Shown here in pieces: positions 18,901-25,536 of a stretch of 64,000 nucleotides of DNA. Both the position numbers and the translations under genes were made by a program. Within the stretch, counting starts at the first letter, position 1, and each line of letters begins with the position of its first letter. The stretch comes from Aquimarina sediminis (lineage in GTDB: Bacteria > Bacteroidota > Bacteroidia > Flavobacteriales > Flavobacteriaceae), in NCBI RefSeq assembly GCF_002895435.1, contig NZ_POYJ01000002.1:124001-188000 (forward strand), read 5' to 3'. Under the pieces are notes generated by a model. The model was not told where the DNA came from. It ran no database searches and saw nothing but the letters and a program-made list of their open reading frames with translations.

Positions 18901-19113
18901 ATTAAACTTACCAACAAATTAGGGCATTTGAATTCTTTAGTTGGGATGGGAGATTTTGGTCCGACCAGCCAGGATATTGCGGTAAAAAATGAACTTACAG
19001 AGAAAATCGACAAGCAATTAGCTACTTTTGATAAATTAATTTCAGAAGAAATTAAAAATTTTAATTCAGAGTTCAATACCTTGCAACTTAAATATCTTTT
19101 TGTAGAAAATTAA
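16000..19113 (+). CDS. secreted VPS10/sortilin-type Asp-box repeat protein
   Basis: 1037 residues. A signal peptide (1-24, cleavage near IHSQ) is followed by GPFRGGRSAAVTGV and a beta-propeller region with at least ten Asp-box motifs (S/T-x-D-x-G-x-T-W), for example TTDGGRTW, STDGGKTW, STDSGNTW, SDDGGQTW, TYDGGETW and SQDGGKSW. The C-terminal 200 residues are lysine-rich and helical, after an Ig-like segment. Such proteins are often labelled glycosyl hydrolase or VPS10-domain protein. Whether this one is catalytic cannot be told, because the repeats are structural. Its stop is directly followed by the hemJ ATG (TAAATG). Confidence 0.88.
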   Translation: MRLLSNRVSFFLFFAFASIFTIHSQTYNQGLYDALEYRLIGPFRGGRSAAVTGVSGKPNLFYAGTTGGGIWKTTDGGRTWKNISDGFFGGSIGAIAISKSDPNVIYVGGGEKTLRGNVSSGYGIWKSVDAGKTWIQSGLSKSRHIPRITIHPTNPDIVYTAVLGNIYKPTNDRGVYKSTDGGKTWKKVLFANQDAGAVDLILDPNNPRILYASTWNARRTPYSLSSGGEGSALWKSTDSGNTWNEISKNKGFAKDTLGIIGVTVSPVNSERIWAIVENKEKGGVYRSDDGGQTWNQLNSSRSLRQRAWYYSRIYADPKDIDVVYVVNVSYHKSKDGGKNFSSYHAPHGDHHDLWIAPENPKRMVIGDDGGAQITYDGGETWSTYHNQPTSQFYRVTTDNSFPYRIYAAQQDNSTIRINHRSTGWSISENDWERTAGGESAHIAVDPKDNDIVYGGSYDGFLTRVNHKKETVRSISVWPDNPMGHGAEDMKYRFQWNFPILFSKHNPNRLYTFSNHVHVSENEGQSWDVISPDLTRNDPDKQKSSGGPITQDNTSVEYYCTIFAAAESPIKEGLLWVGSDDGLVHLSQDGGKSWDDVTPKGMPEWMMINSIEPSTFNEGTCYIAGTKYKSGDFAPYLYKTTDYGKSWVKITNGIKSEHFTRVLREDPKQKGLLYAGTETGMYISFNDGTNWQPFQLNLPIVPITDLIIKNNNLIVATQGRSLWIIDDLTVLHQLNNNLKNQDHILYKPKDSYRMSGGSIKDSKTEGTNHPAGVITYFYLKNYDTVKDTVSLTYFNAKNDTLKSYSTKAKEKKEQLNIEEKGANMFVWDMRGEGAEKLKGMILWWANLNGPKAVPGNYKVSLSVNGKEVYRQPFTIVSDPRSEATPAQMQSQFDFITSINKTVDKAHKSIKKIRKINAQLKAFSKQYKDNDITKDLVKKATDLQTQFGEIEKALYQTKNKSNQDPLNFPIKLTNKLGHLNSLVGMGDFGPTSQDIAVKNELTEKIDKQLATFDKLISEEIKNFNSEFNTLQLKYLFVEN

Positions 19114-19665
19114 ATGCTCGAATATTACAACTACATAAAATCCCTGCACCTTATCTTTGTTATTACATGGTTTGCAGGGCTATTTTATATTCCCAGATTA
19201 TTTATTTATCATATTGAAGCATCGCAAAAGCCTTCTCCTGATAAAGAAATACTATGCAAACAATTTAAATTGATGACCAAGCGCCTATGGTATATAATCA
19301 CCTGGCCTTCTGCAATATTAACGACTCTATTTGCAATTTGGTTACTAATTTTAATGCCTGGCTGGCTAGAACAGCCTTGGATGCATGTCAAACTGGGGTT
19401 TGTAATTTTACTTATTGCCTATCATCTAAAATGCCACCACATCTATAAACAGCTTCAAAATGATATCATAAAATGGTCTTCTGGTCAAATGAGAATGTGG
19501 AACGAAGGCTCTACCATTATTTTGTTTTCAGTTATCTTTCTAGTAATTGTTCGTGATGCTGTAAACTGGATTTATGGAGTTATTGGTATAATTTTGCTTG
19601 CAATCATTCTTATGATGGCAATAAAACTTTATAAAAGAATTCGTGATAAAAACCCTGAGGTATAA
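19114..19665 (+). CDS. hemJ: HemJ/CopD-family protoporphyrinogen IX oxidase
   Basis: 183 residues, four to five membrane helices. The N-terminal block YIKSLHLIFVITWFAGLFY and FIYH contain the conserved His residues of HemJ (UPF0093); MHVKLGFVILLIAYH carries the conserved Lys. HemJ oxidises protoporphyrinogen IX to protoporphyrin IX in the membrane. It fills the step between HemF and HemH, for which no hemG or hemY is visible here. The ATG directly follows the VPS10-protein stop, so the two are coupled. CopD-type copper transport is the alternative family reading, less likely beside hem genes. Confidence 0.9.
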   Translation: MLEYYNYIKSLHLIFVITWFAGLFYIPRLFIYHIEASQKPSPDKEILCKQFKLMTKRLWYIITWPSAILTTLFAIWLLILMPGWLEQPWMHVKLGFVILLIAYHLKCHHIYKQLQNDIIKWSSGQMRMWNEGSTIILFSVIFLVIVRDAVNWIYGVIGIILLAIILMMAIKLYKRIRDKNPEV

Positions 19666-19710
19666 TCCCGTTGAGTTTTCTTCCAAAAACATATCAGACC
19701 AAGTACGCAA

Positions 19711-20214
19711 ATTTTAATTAGAGAAGCAAACATCGAAGATGCGGGGCAATTATTAGCGCTAAAACTTCAATATCTTAAAAACACAACTACTATACCACTC
19801 TTTGATTATGAATACACGAATACCATAAAGGAAGAAGAGGAGCTCATTAAAAACCTAAAAGAACAATCTAATAGTTTATTACTGGTTGCAGAAAATAAAG
19901 GAAAGATTATCGGAAATATTGATCTTACGGGTAGCTGGCGTAAAAAAATGCAGCATACAGCCATGATCGGCATGGGTATTCATACCAAATGGCAAAACCA
20001 AGGTATTGGAACCCTTTTGATTCAAGATGTATTGGATTGGTCAAGAGAAAACATAGTGCTACATCTAGTATGGCTAGAAGTGTACGCAACCAATGTAGCA
20101 GGTATTACTTTATATAAAAAAACGGGGTTTACAACATCAGGATGCACTCCTGATTTCTTTATTGAAAATGGAAAGTATATCGATAAACTGACCATGACAA
20201 TTATGGTTGACTAA
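19711..20214 (+). CDS. GNAT-family N-acetyltransferase lacking a canonical start codon
   Basis: The frame is open from 19675 to 20214. It encodes a complete-looking GNAT domain: ILIREANIEDAGQLL at the start, then LLLVAENKGKIIGNIDL, the acetyl-CoA loop GIHTKWQNQGIGTLLIQ, LEVYATNVAGITLYKKTGF, and the end at MVD. No ATG, GTG or TTG lies between the in-frame stop at 19672-19674 and the internal Met at 19948. That Met would delete the first two strands. I place the start at the ATT codon at 19711 as the best guess. An ACG at 19705 is also possible, or the start may have been lost by mutation (codon CCA at 19699 occupies the expected ATG place). It lies 45 nt after hemJ. Confidence 0.6.
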   Translation: MLIREANIEDAGQLLALKLQYLKNTTTIPLFDYEYTNTIKEEEELIKNLKEQSNSLLLVAENKGKIIGNIDLTGSWRKKMQHTAMIGMGIHTKWQNQGIGTLLIQDVLDWSRENIVLHLVWLEVYATNVAGITLYKKTGFTTSGCTPDFFIENGKYIDKLTMTIMVD

Positions 20215-20308
20215 TTTTTTGACAAGATCAATCTTGGGTTGTATCTTATAGTTCGCACCGCTACCTCGGCAGTTTTCCTTATCTTCGTGCAACTTTTAGC
20301 GCAATCTT

Positions 20309-21166
20309 ATGATCAAATCTATGACAGGCTTTGGGAAGTCTATCCTTCAGCTACCTACAAAAAAAATAACTATTGAGGTTAAATCACTTAATAGCAAAAA
20401 CTTAGACCTCAATGCAAGAATTCCGTCTCAATATCGTGAGAAAGAACTTCAAATGCGAAATACTATTGCTAAAAAACTAGTAAGAGGTAAAGTAGATTTT
20501 GGATTGTATGTTGAAGCAACCGGTGAAGAAACATCAAACAAAATAAACGAGGGTATTGTAAAGGAATATATTAGACAGTTATCTAATGTTCACAAAGGAG
20601 ATACTATAGAACTACTAAAAATGGCAGTTCGCATGCCTGATTCCTTAAAAACTGAACGAGAAGAGATCAATGAAGAAGAATTTAACGCAATAAAAGAGGC
20701 TCTAAATAAAGCCTTAATAGCAATTGAAGGATATAGAAGTGATGAAGGGAAGGCTTTAGAAAAAGACTTTAATATTAGAGTTAAAAACATAAGTGAGTTA
20801 CTAGATAAAGTAATACTAATCGATCCAGAACGGATGGAATCCGTAAGAGAACGGCTACATAAAGCTGTCTCGGATTTAAAAGAAGAAGTAGACCAGAACC
20901 GTTTTGAACAGGAGCTAATCTATTATTTGGAGAAATTTGATATTACTGAGGAAAAAGTTCGACTGGCGAATCATTTAGAGTATTTTACCACCACACTAAA
21001 CACTCAGGATTCTAATGGAAAAAAACTAGGTTTCATCACTCAAGAAATAGGTAGAGAAATTAATACTATTGGTAGTAAATCTAATTACGCACCTATGCAG
21101 CAACTGGTTGTTCAGATGAAAGATGAACTCGAAAAAATTAAAGAACAATTGCTAAACGTATTGTAA
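20309..21166 (+). CDS. YicC-family endoribonuclease
   Basis: 285 residues. N-terminal MIKSMTGFGKSILQLPTKK, then EVKSLNSKNLDLNARIP, is the YicC_N signature. The C-terminal DUF1732 region contains NRFEQELIYYLEKFDITEE, RLANHLEYF and GKKLGFITQEIGREINTIG. YicC proteins form hexamers and cleave RNA in E. coli. In Bacteroidota the gene is typically followed by gmk and nadD, as here. The TAA is immediately followed by the gmk ATG. Confidence 0.95.
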   Translation: MIKSMTGFGKSILQLPTKKITIEVKSLNSKNLDLNARIPSQYREKELQMRNTIAKKLVRGKVDFGLYVEATGEETSNKINEGIVKEYIRQLSNVHKGDTIELLKMAVRMPDSLKTEREEINEEEFNAIKEALNKALIAIEGYRSDEGKALEKDFNIRVKNISELLDKVILIDPERMESVRERLHKAVSDLKEEVDQNRFEQELIYYLEKFDITEEKVRLANHLEYFTTTLNTQDSNGKKLGFITQEIGREINTIGSKSNYAPMQQLVVQMKDELEKIKEQLLNVL

Positions 21167-21739
21167 ATGAACCAAGGTAAACTTATTGTACTTTCTGCTC
21201 CTTCGGGCAGTGGAAAAACTACTTTAGTTAAATATTTGCTTAACCAAGAAGAGTTAAATCTAGGTTTTTCTATATCTGCTGCCTCCAGAGAGCCTCGTGG
21301 AGCAGAAATCCACGGGAAAGAATATTATTTTTTATCGCTAAGAGAATTTAAAGATAAAATTAAAGCCGATGAATTCCTTGAATGGGAAGAAGTATATCGT
21401 GATAATTTTTATGGAACCTTAAAAACTGAAGTACAACGCCTTTGGGACAATGGAAAGCATGTTATTTTTGATATTGATGTTGTAGGAGGCTTAGACATTA
21501 AAAAAATATATCCTGATCGTACATTGGCTATTTTTATTAAACCACCAAGTATTGAGGAACTAAAAATTCGCTTAAAAAAACGAAAAACTGAATCTGAAGA
21601 TAAAATTAACATGAGAGTATCCAAAGCTTCTACCGAGATGGCTACTGCTCCTCAATTTGATGCCGTAGTAACCAATGATGATCTGGAAAAAGCTAAAAAT
21701 GAAATCTACCAATTGGTTAAAAAATTTCTTTTAAAATAG
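21167..21739 (+). CDS. gmk: guanylate kinase
   Basis: 190 residues. It phosphorylates GMP to GDP. The P-loop is APSGSGKTTL near residues 10-19. SREPRGAEIHGKEYYF carries the GMP-binding Arg and Tyr residues. FLEWEEVYRDNFYGT and DIDVVGGLDI are standard, followed by the lid region KRKTESEDKINMR. It starts directly at the yicC stop, so it is coupled. Confidence 0.97.
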   Translation: MNQGKLIVLSAPSGSGKTTLVKYLLNQEELNLGFSISAASREPRGAEIHGKEYYFLSLREFKDKIKADEFLEWEEVYRDNFYGTLKTEVQRLWDNGKHVIFDIDVVGGLDIKKIYPDRTLAIFIKPPSIEELKIRLKKRKTESEDKINMRVSKASTEMATAPQFDAVVTNDDLEKAKNEIYQLVKKFLLK

Positions 21740-21797
21740 TAGAGCATATAAAGTTTAAAAGTTTCTTCTTCTAAAGAATAAAAACAACTGTTTTTCG

Positions 21798-22379
21798 ATG
21801 AAAAAAATAGGATTGTATTTTGGGACATTTAACCCTATTCATATTGGTCACTTGGCAATAGCTAATCATATGGCTGAGTATTCTGACCTCGATGAATTAT
21901 GGATGGTTGTAACCCCGCATAATCCACATAAAAAGAAAAGCTCTCTATTAGACAACCACCATCGCTATGAGATGGTATATCGAGCAACACAATCATACCC
22001 CAAATTAAAGCCCAGCGACATAGAATTTAAACTACCTCAACCCAATTATACAGTATATACTCTGGCATATCTTCAGGAAAAATATCCAGAAGATGAATTT
22101 CACCTAATCATGGGAGAGGATAATTTAAAGAGTTTTCATAAGTGGAAAAACTATGAAGTCATCTTGGAAAACCACAACATCTACGTCTACCCTCGTATAG
22201 CAGAAGGAGCTATAGAAACACAGTTTAATGATCATCCAAAAATACATCGTATTCAAGCTCCTATTATGGAGATCTCTTCTACATTTATAAGAAAAAGCAT
22301 TACTGATAGTAAGAATGTAAGACCACTACTTCCTGTATCGGTTTGGGAATACATAGACGAGATGAATTTTTATAAGTAG
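21798..22379 (+). CDS. nadD: nicotinate-nucleotide adenylyltransferase
   Basis: 193 residues. It converts NaMN and ATP to deamido-NAD. The nucleotidyltransferase start KKIGLYFGTFNPIHIGHL includes the HxGH-type motif (HIGH), with the distal ISSTFIRKSI motif near 170. DNHHRYEMVYRA and LIMGEDNLKSFHKW are typical of NadD. Third gene of yicC-gmk-nadD, 58 nt after gmk. It converges with a membrane-protein gene 4 nt away. Confidence 0.96.
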   Translation: MKKIGLYFGTFNPIHIGHLAIANHMAEYSDLDELWMVVTPHNPHKKKSSLLDNHHRYEMVYRATQSYPKLKPSDIEFKLPQPNYTVYTLAYLQEKYPEDEFHLIMGEDNLKSFHKWKNYEVILENHNIYVYPRIAEGAIETQFNDHPKIHRIQAPIMEISSTFIRKSITDSKNVRPLLPVSVWEYIDEMNFYK

Positions 22380-22383
22380 TTTA

Positions 22384-22995
22384 TTAGACTGAAAGAAAGT
22401 TGCTTTTTATTCTTTTAATCAATCCATGAACACGATCACTCCCTCCTGCAATAATACCTGCGGTAAGTATAATATCTATTGACTGAATAATTGTAGCCTG
22501 AATTGCTGACATTTTTTCTACCGATCCATTGAATATAATGCCAGACATAAGGCGCAGCCCTGAGAACGAAAGCATCAATCCCAAAACAAAACCAATTAAC
22601 ATAGTTCTTCGCTGTCTTTTTAACTCATAACCTATCAACAGTTGCTCTAACTCTTTTTTTTCTTTAATCATAGCTATTACATCATCATTTTCTTCTTTTT
22701 CATTTCTCAAAACAGAGTTCACTGAGTTATTCACATCATATAATTGCTTATCAATTAATTCGATACGCGCCCTACATTGTTTCTTCTTTGTCTGATCCGG
22801 ATCATCAACAAAGATTTCTATAAACTGCTCTACGACCAGCATAATAACTGATAAATAACCTAACACAGCAACAACATTTCCCGGAGTTAAGTGAGAAAGG
22901 TCAATAGATGGTAACTGTTCTTCAAAATAAACAAAAGCGGCAATACAAAGCACAACAAGAATAAGTGCAATTGGATTTTTATAAAGAGTCTGCAT
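22384..22995 (-). CDS. hypothetical integral membrane protein
   Basis: 203 residues from the internal Met at 22993-22995 (MQTLYKNPIALILVVL). An upstream in-frame ATG at 23037 would add 14 residues, including MIYRFCIFIETSKT, but gives a less regular membrane N-terminus. Helices lie near 8-24, 40-58, about 130-150 and 170-190. Between the two pairs is a cytoplasmic coiled-coil-like region, KKKQCRARIELIDKQLYDVN. No family recognised. The final GGSDRVHGLIKRIKS suggests a basic cytosolic tail. Confidence 0.7.
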   Translation of the reverse strand: MQTLYKNPIALILVVLCIAAFVYFEEQLPSIDLSHLTPGNVVAVLGYLSVIMLVVEQFIEIFVDDPDQTKKKQCRARIELIDKQLYDVNNSVNSVLRNEKEENDDVIAMIKEKKELEQLLIGYELKRQRRTMLIGFVLGLMLSFSGLRLMSGIIFNGSVEKMSAIQATIIQSIDIILTAGIIAGGSDRVHGLIKRIKSNFLSV

Positions 22996-23051
22996 CGTTT
23001 TAGAGGTTTCTATAAAAATACAAAATCTATAGATCACTACATATGGTACAA

Positions 23052-23090
23052 ATAAGAAATCACAACTCTTTATGGGTTGTGATTTCTTAT
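23052..23090 (-). terminator. long hairpin downstream of the AhpD-like gene
   Basis: A perfect 15-bp inverted repeat (23052-23066 and 23076-23090; arms ATAAGAAATCACAAC and its complement) with a 9-nt loop, 32 nt after the AhpD-like stop. A short T-rich stretch follows on the reverse strand. It probably ends that transcript. Confidence 0.6.
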
Positions 23091-23121
23091 ATAAGGTCTT
23101 TTACAAATACACTATTATCTT

Positions 23122-23694
23122 TTACCTCTTTTCCCAAATTCTAGCACTAAAAGCATCGTCAACAGGGGTTTTAAATATATGATTAAAATAGTTACTCATT
23201 GTTTTGACCCCCACACCTGCAATCACTCCCAAAATATGCTTTTTGGTATAACCTTCATTTAAGAAATTGTTTATTTCTATTTGTGAAGGCATTCCTCTTT
23301 TTGAAGTCACTATTTTTGAAAACACGCTTAGTGCCTTCAGTTTTTGATCCGGTATTTCTGTATTATTTCGTATCGCATCAGTTACTTCGGTTGGCACATT
23401 GGTCATTTTATCACCAACAAAACTATGAGCTGCCATACAATATTCGCATTGATTTTCGAATGCTATGGATAGAAAAACTACCTCTTGCTCCTGAGGAGTA
23501 AACCCTGAATTCTCTCTAAAAGAGTTATAGGCAGCTACATATCCGTCTAACAGCGCAGTATTATTTGCCATACCTGCATACATGTTAGGAATCATCCCCA
23601 TTTTTTTTTGCGCATTCTCTAAGATTTTACCCGAGACGGTGTCGGCATTTTCTATTGTTTTAAACTCCAACCGTAGTGTTTCCATTGTTTTCAT
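23122..23694 (-). CDS. AhpD-like carboxymuconolactone decarboxylase-family protein
   Basis: 190 residues. The active-site motif EYCMAAHS with the upstream Cys (CEYC, about residues 91-94) is the CxxC...H centre of AhpD-type peroxidase proteins. The rest is helical: QKKMGMIPNMYAGMANN and FTPQEQEVVFLSIAFEN fit the CMD family. Likely a thiol peroxidase or disulfide reductase in the cytosol. A TetR-family gene lies directly upstream on the same strand, and matching palindromes precede both genes, so the TetR protein probably represses this gene. Confidence 0.9.
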   Translation of the reverse strand: MKTMETLRLEFKTIENADTVSGKILENAQKKMGMIPNMYAGMANNTALLDGYVAAYNSFRENSGFTPQEQEVVFLSIAFENQCEYCMAAHSFVGDKMTNVPTEVTDAIRNNTEIPDQKLKALSVFSKIVTSKRGMPSQIEINNFLNEGYTKKHILGVIAGVGVKTMSNYFNHIFKTPVDDAFSARIWEKR

Positions 23695-23719
23695 AATAAA
23701 TATTTTAATAAAAATTAGT

Positions 23720-23743
23720 ATTTCTAAGCATTTGCTTAGTTTT
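23720..23743. promoter_or_regulatory. predicted TetR operator, copy 1, upstream of the AhpD-like gene
   Basis: Core CTAAGCA-TT-TGCTTAG at 23724-23739 is a perfect 7+7 palindrome. It lies 30 nt before the AhpD-like ATG. The surrounding 24 bp match copy 2 (24340-24363, in inverted orientation) at 23 of 24 positions. Confidence 0.75.
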
Positions 23744-23757
23744 AAGATAAAAAAAAG

Positions 23758-24321
23758 CTAAAGTCTTTCAAAAGTCTCTTCAATAAAATCATCCAATTGC
23801 CTTTTTTCAAACATTTTTGAAGCAACCGATAATCCTTGTAGCGCAACCATTAGATAATTTGCCTGTTTAACTATAGTCTTTTCATCTTTGGAGTAATCAC
23901 ATTTTAGTTTACTAATGAATAACCCTCGTACATTTGTTGCAAATTTTAATATTTCTGACCAAATCAACTTATCCGCTTGTTCACCCAATTCATTTACAGT
24001 ATTCGTTAACAAACATCCTTTGTTAAGCGTGTTATCTTTTGAAAAATCAATAAAATCATAAAAATATTGCTTGATACCATCCACTCCTTCTGCGTTATTT
24101 AATTTATCAAGAAGTTCAGTTTTGACTTTTCCTTTATAGCATTTTATACTTTCTAAAAAGACACCATGTTTATTTCCAAAACTAGCATACATAGAAAACT
24201 GATTGATCCCCATTTCATCTTCTAACATACGAACTGAAGTTGTCTCATAACCATTTCTCCAAAAAAGTTGCATCGCCTTTTCTATAACTTCTTCTTCTTT
24301 GTATTTTTTCTTTCTGGCCAC
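23758..24321 (-). CDS. TetR-family transcriptional repressor
   Basis: 187 residues. N-terminal helix-turn-helix: KYKEEEVIEKAMQLFWRNGY, then ETTSVRMLEDEMGINQFSMY and ASFGNKHGVFLES, the TetR_N pattern (about 8-58). The C-terminal ligand domain includes GCLLTNTVNELGEQADK, as in the AcrR/YcdC-like branch. It ends 63 nt before the AhpD-like gene. A near-identical palindrome lies 23 nt upstream of its own start, pointing to autorepression together with control of the downstream gene. Confidence 0.93.
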   Translation of the reverse strand: MARKKKYKEEEVIEKAMQLFWRNGYETTSVRMLEDEMGINQFSMYASFGNKHGVFLESIKCYKGKVKTELLDKLNNAEGVDGIKQYFYDFIDFSKDNTLNKGCLLTNTVNELGEQADKLIWSEILKFATNVRGLFISKLKCDYSKDEKTIVKQANYLMVALQGLSVASKMFEKRQLDDFIEETFERL

Positions 24322-24339
24322 AAGTATGTTTTATTTTTC

Positions 24340-24363
24340 AAAACTAATCAAATGCTTAGAAAT
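24340..24363. promoter_or_regulatory. predicted TetR operator, copy 2, upstream of the TetR gene
   Basis: CTAATCA-AA-TGCTTAG at 24344-24359 is the copy-1 palindrome with one substitution in the left arm. It lies 23 nt before the TetR ATG, a position suited to blocking transcription. Confidence 0.72.
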
Positions 24364-24423
24364 AAAAAAATATTTCGGACTCCAATATGTTTAACCAACA
24401 TTATTTTCCATTAAAAAAAAGAA

Positions 24424-24456
24424 AAACCTCACAAGTTAAGGCAACTTGTAAGGTTT
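24424..24456 (-). terminator. intrinsic terminator of the crotonase gene
   Basis: Stem AAACCT-c-ACAAGTT pairs with AACTTGT-a-AGGTTT around loop AAGGC. On the reverse strand it is followed by a T-rich run (plus-strand A run 24411-24426). It lies 22 nt after the enoyl-CoA hydratase stop. Confidence 0.85.
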
Positions 24457-24478
24457 GTATTGATATGATATCAAAAGA

Positions 24479-25258
24479 TTATTTACCCGGAAAACTAGGC
24501 TTGCGTTTTTCTAAAAACGCTGTTGTTCCTTCTTTAAAATCCTCGGTCCCAAAGCAGTTGCCAAATTGTTCTATTTCTACCTGATACCCATTCACTCCAT
24601 CCGTATACGCTGCATTTACCGACTTAATGGCTGCACCAATCGCCACAGAAGAGTTTCTTATAATTTTTCCTGCCAGTTTTTCTGCCAGTGGTATTAATTC
24701 TTCTTGTGTTGTAACATGATTTACCAAACCATATTGTAATGCCTGATTTGCATCAATCATTCCTGCGGTCATTATCATTTCCATAGCTCTACCTTTACCT
24801 ACCAACTCAGATAGTCTTTGCGTACCTCCATATCCTGGAATTAGCCCCAAAGAAACTTCTGGTAATCCCATTTTGGCATTATCACTTGCAATTCTAAAAT
24901 GGGCTGCCATAGCCAATTCTAATCCTCCACCAAGAGCAAAACCATTTACAGCGGCAATAACTGGTGTAGAAAGGTTCGCTACAAAATCAAAAAGTAATTC
25001 TTGCCCTTTTGCAGCCAAGTTTCCTCCTTCTGATACAGAAAAATCAGCAAATTCACTGATATCTGCTCCAGCGACAAAAGCTTTTTCTCCGCTTCCTGTA
25101 ATGATAATAACTTTAGTCTCTGCATCAAGATCAGCTACCCTAATAGCTGCATGCAATTCCTGAATAGTTTCTTTATTAAGAGCATTCAATTTTAATGGAC
25201 GATTAATCGTTATTTGGGTTATCCCGTCGTTTTGAGATGTTAAAATATTGGTATACAT
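24479..25258 (-). CDS. enoyl-CoA hydratase/isomerase (crotonase family)
   Basis: 259 residues, the typical length of short-chain enoyl-CoA hydratases. The oxyanion-hole segment is KAFVAGADISEFADF. Catalytic Glu candidates are in GGGLELAMA and LPEVSLGLIPGYGGTQRL, both as in bacterial crotonases. The C-terminus EDFKEGTTAFLEKRKPSF is also standard. It hydrates trans-2-enoyl-CoA in beta-oxidation or amino-acid breakdown; the exact substrate is not readable. It lies 31 nt after a DUF4177 gene. Confidence 0.93.
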   Translation of the reverse strand: MYTNILTSQNDGITQITINRPLKLNALNKETIQELHAAIRVADLDAETKVIIITGSGEKAFVAGADISEFADFSVSEGGNLAAKGQELLFDFVANLSTPVIAAVNGFALGGGLELAMAAHFRIASDNAKMGLPEVSLGLIPGYGGTQRLSELVGKGRAMEMIMTAGMIDANQALQYGLVNHVTTQEELIPLAEKLAGKIIRNSSVAIGAAIKSVNAAYTDGVNGYQVEIEQFGNCFGTEDFKEGTTAFLEKRKPSFPGK

Positions 25259-25289
25259 TATGATTTATTATTGTGTTTGTTTATGTTTT

Positions 25290-25496
25290 TTATTGCTTCA
25301 AATCTCTCTCAAAATATAAGTAAAAATACATTCCAGCTCCAAAATCTTCTACGTCGGTAGACACCAACTTCCAACCTTCTTTTGCATATTCATCTAGTTT
25401 ATCCTGAATGTCTTTGGAAGAAGATTTTAAAATATGCTCTTTGTCTAATGTTAATTTTGAATAATAGATCAAAGACTCTAATTTATATTCTTTCAT
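25290..25496 (-). CDS. DUF4177-like small protein
   Basis: 68 residues. MKEYKLESLIYYSK, then DKLDEYAKEGWKLVSTDV and YFYLYFERDL, fit the DUF4177 pattern (short alpha/beta protein with a central EGWELV-like turn). Function unknown. It lies 40 nt after the sensor kinase gene and 31 nt before the crotonase gene on the same strand. Confidence 0.75.
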   Translation of the reverse strand: MKEYKLESLIYYSKLTLDKEHILKSSSKDIQDKLDEYAKEGWKLVSTDVEDFGAGMYFYLYFERDLKQ

Positions 25497-25536
25497 TACA
25501 TATGTTTTTTTAGGTAATAGTAAGAATTAAGAACAT

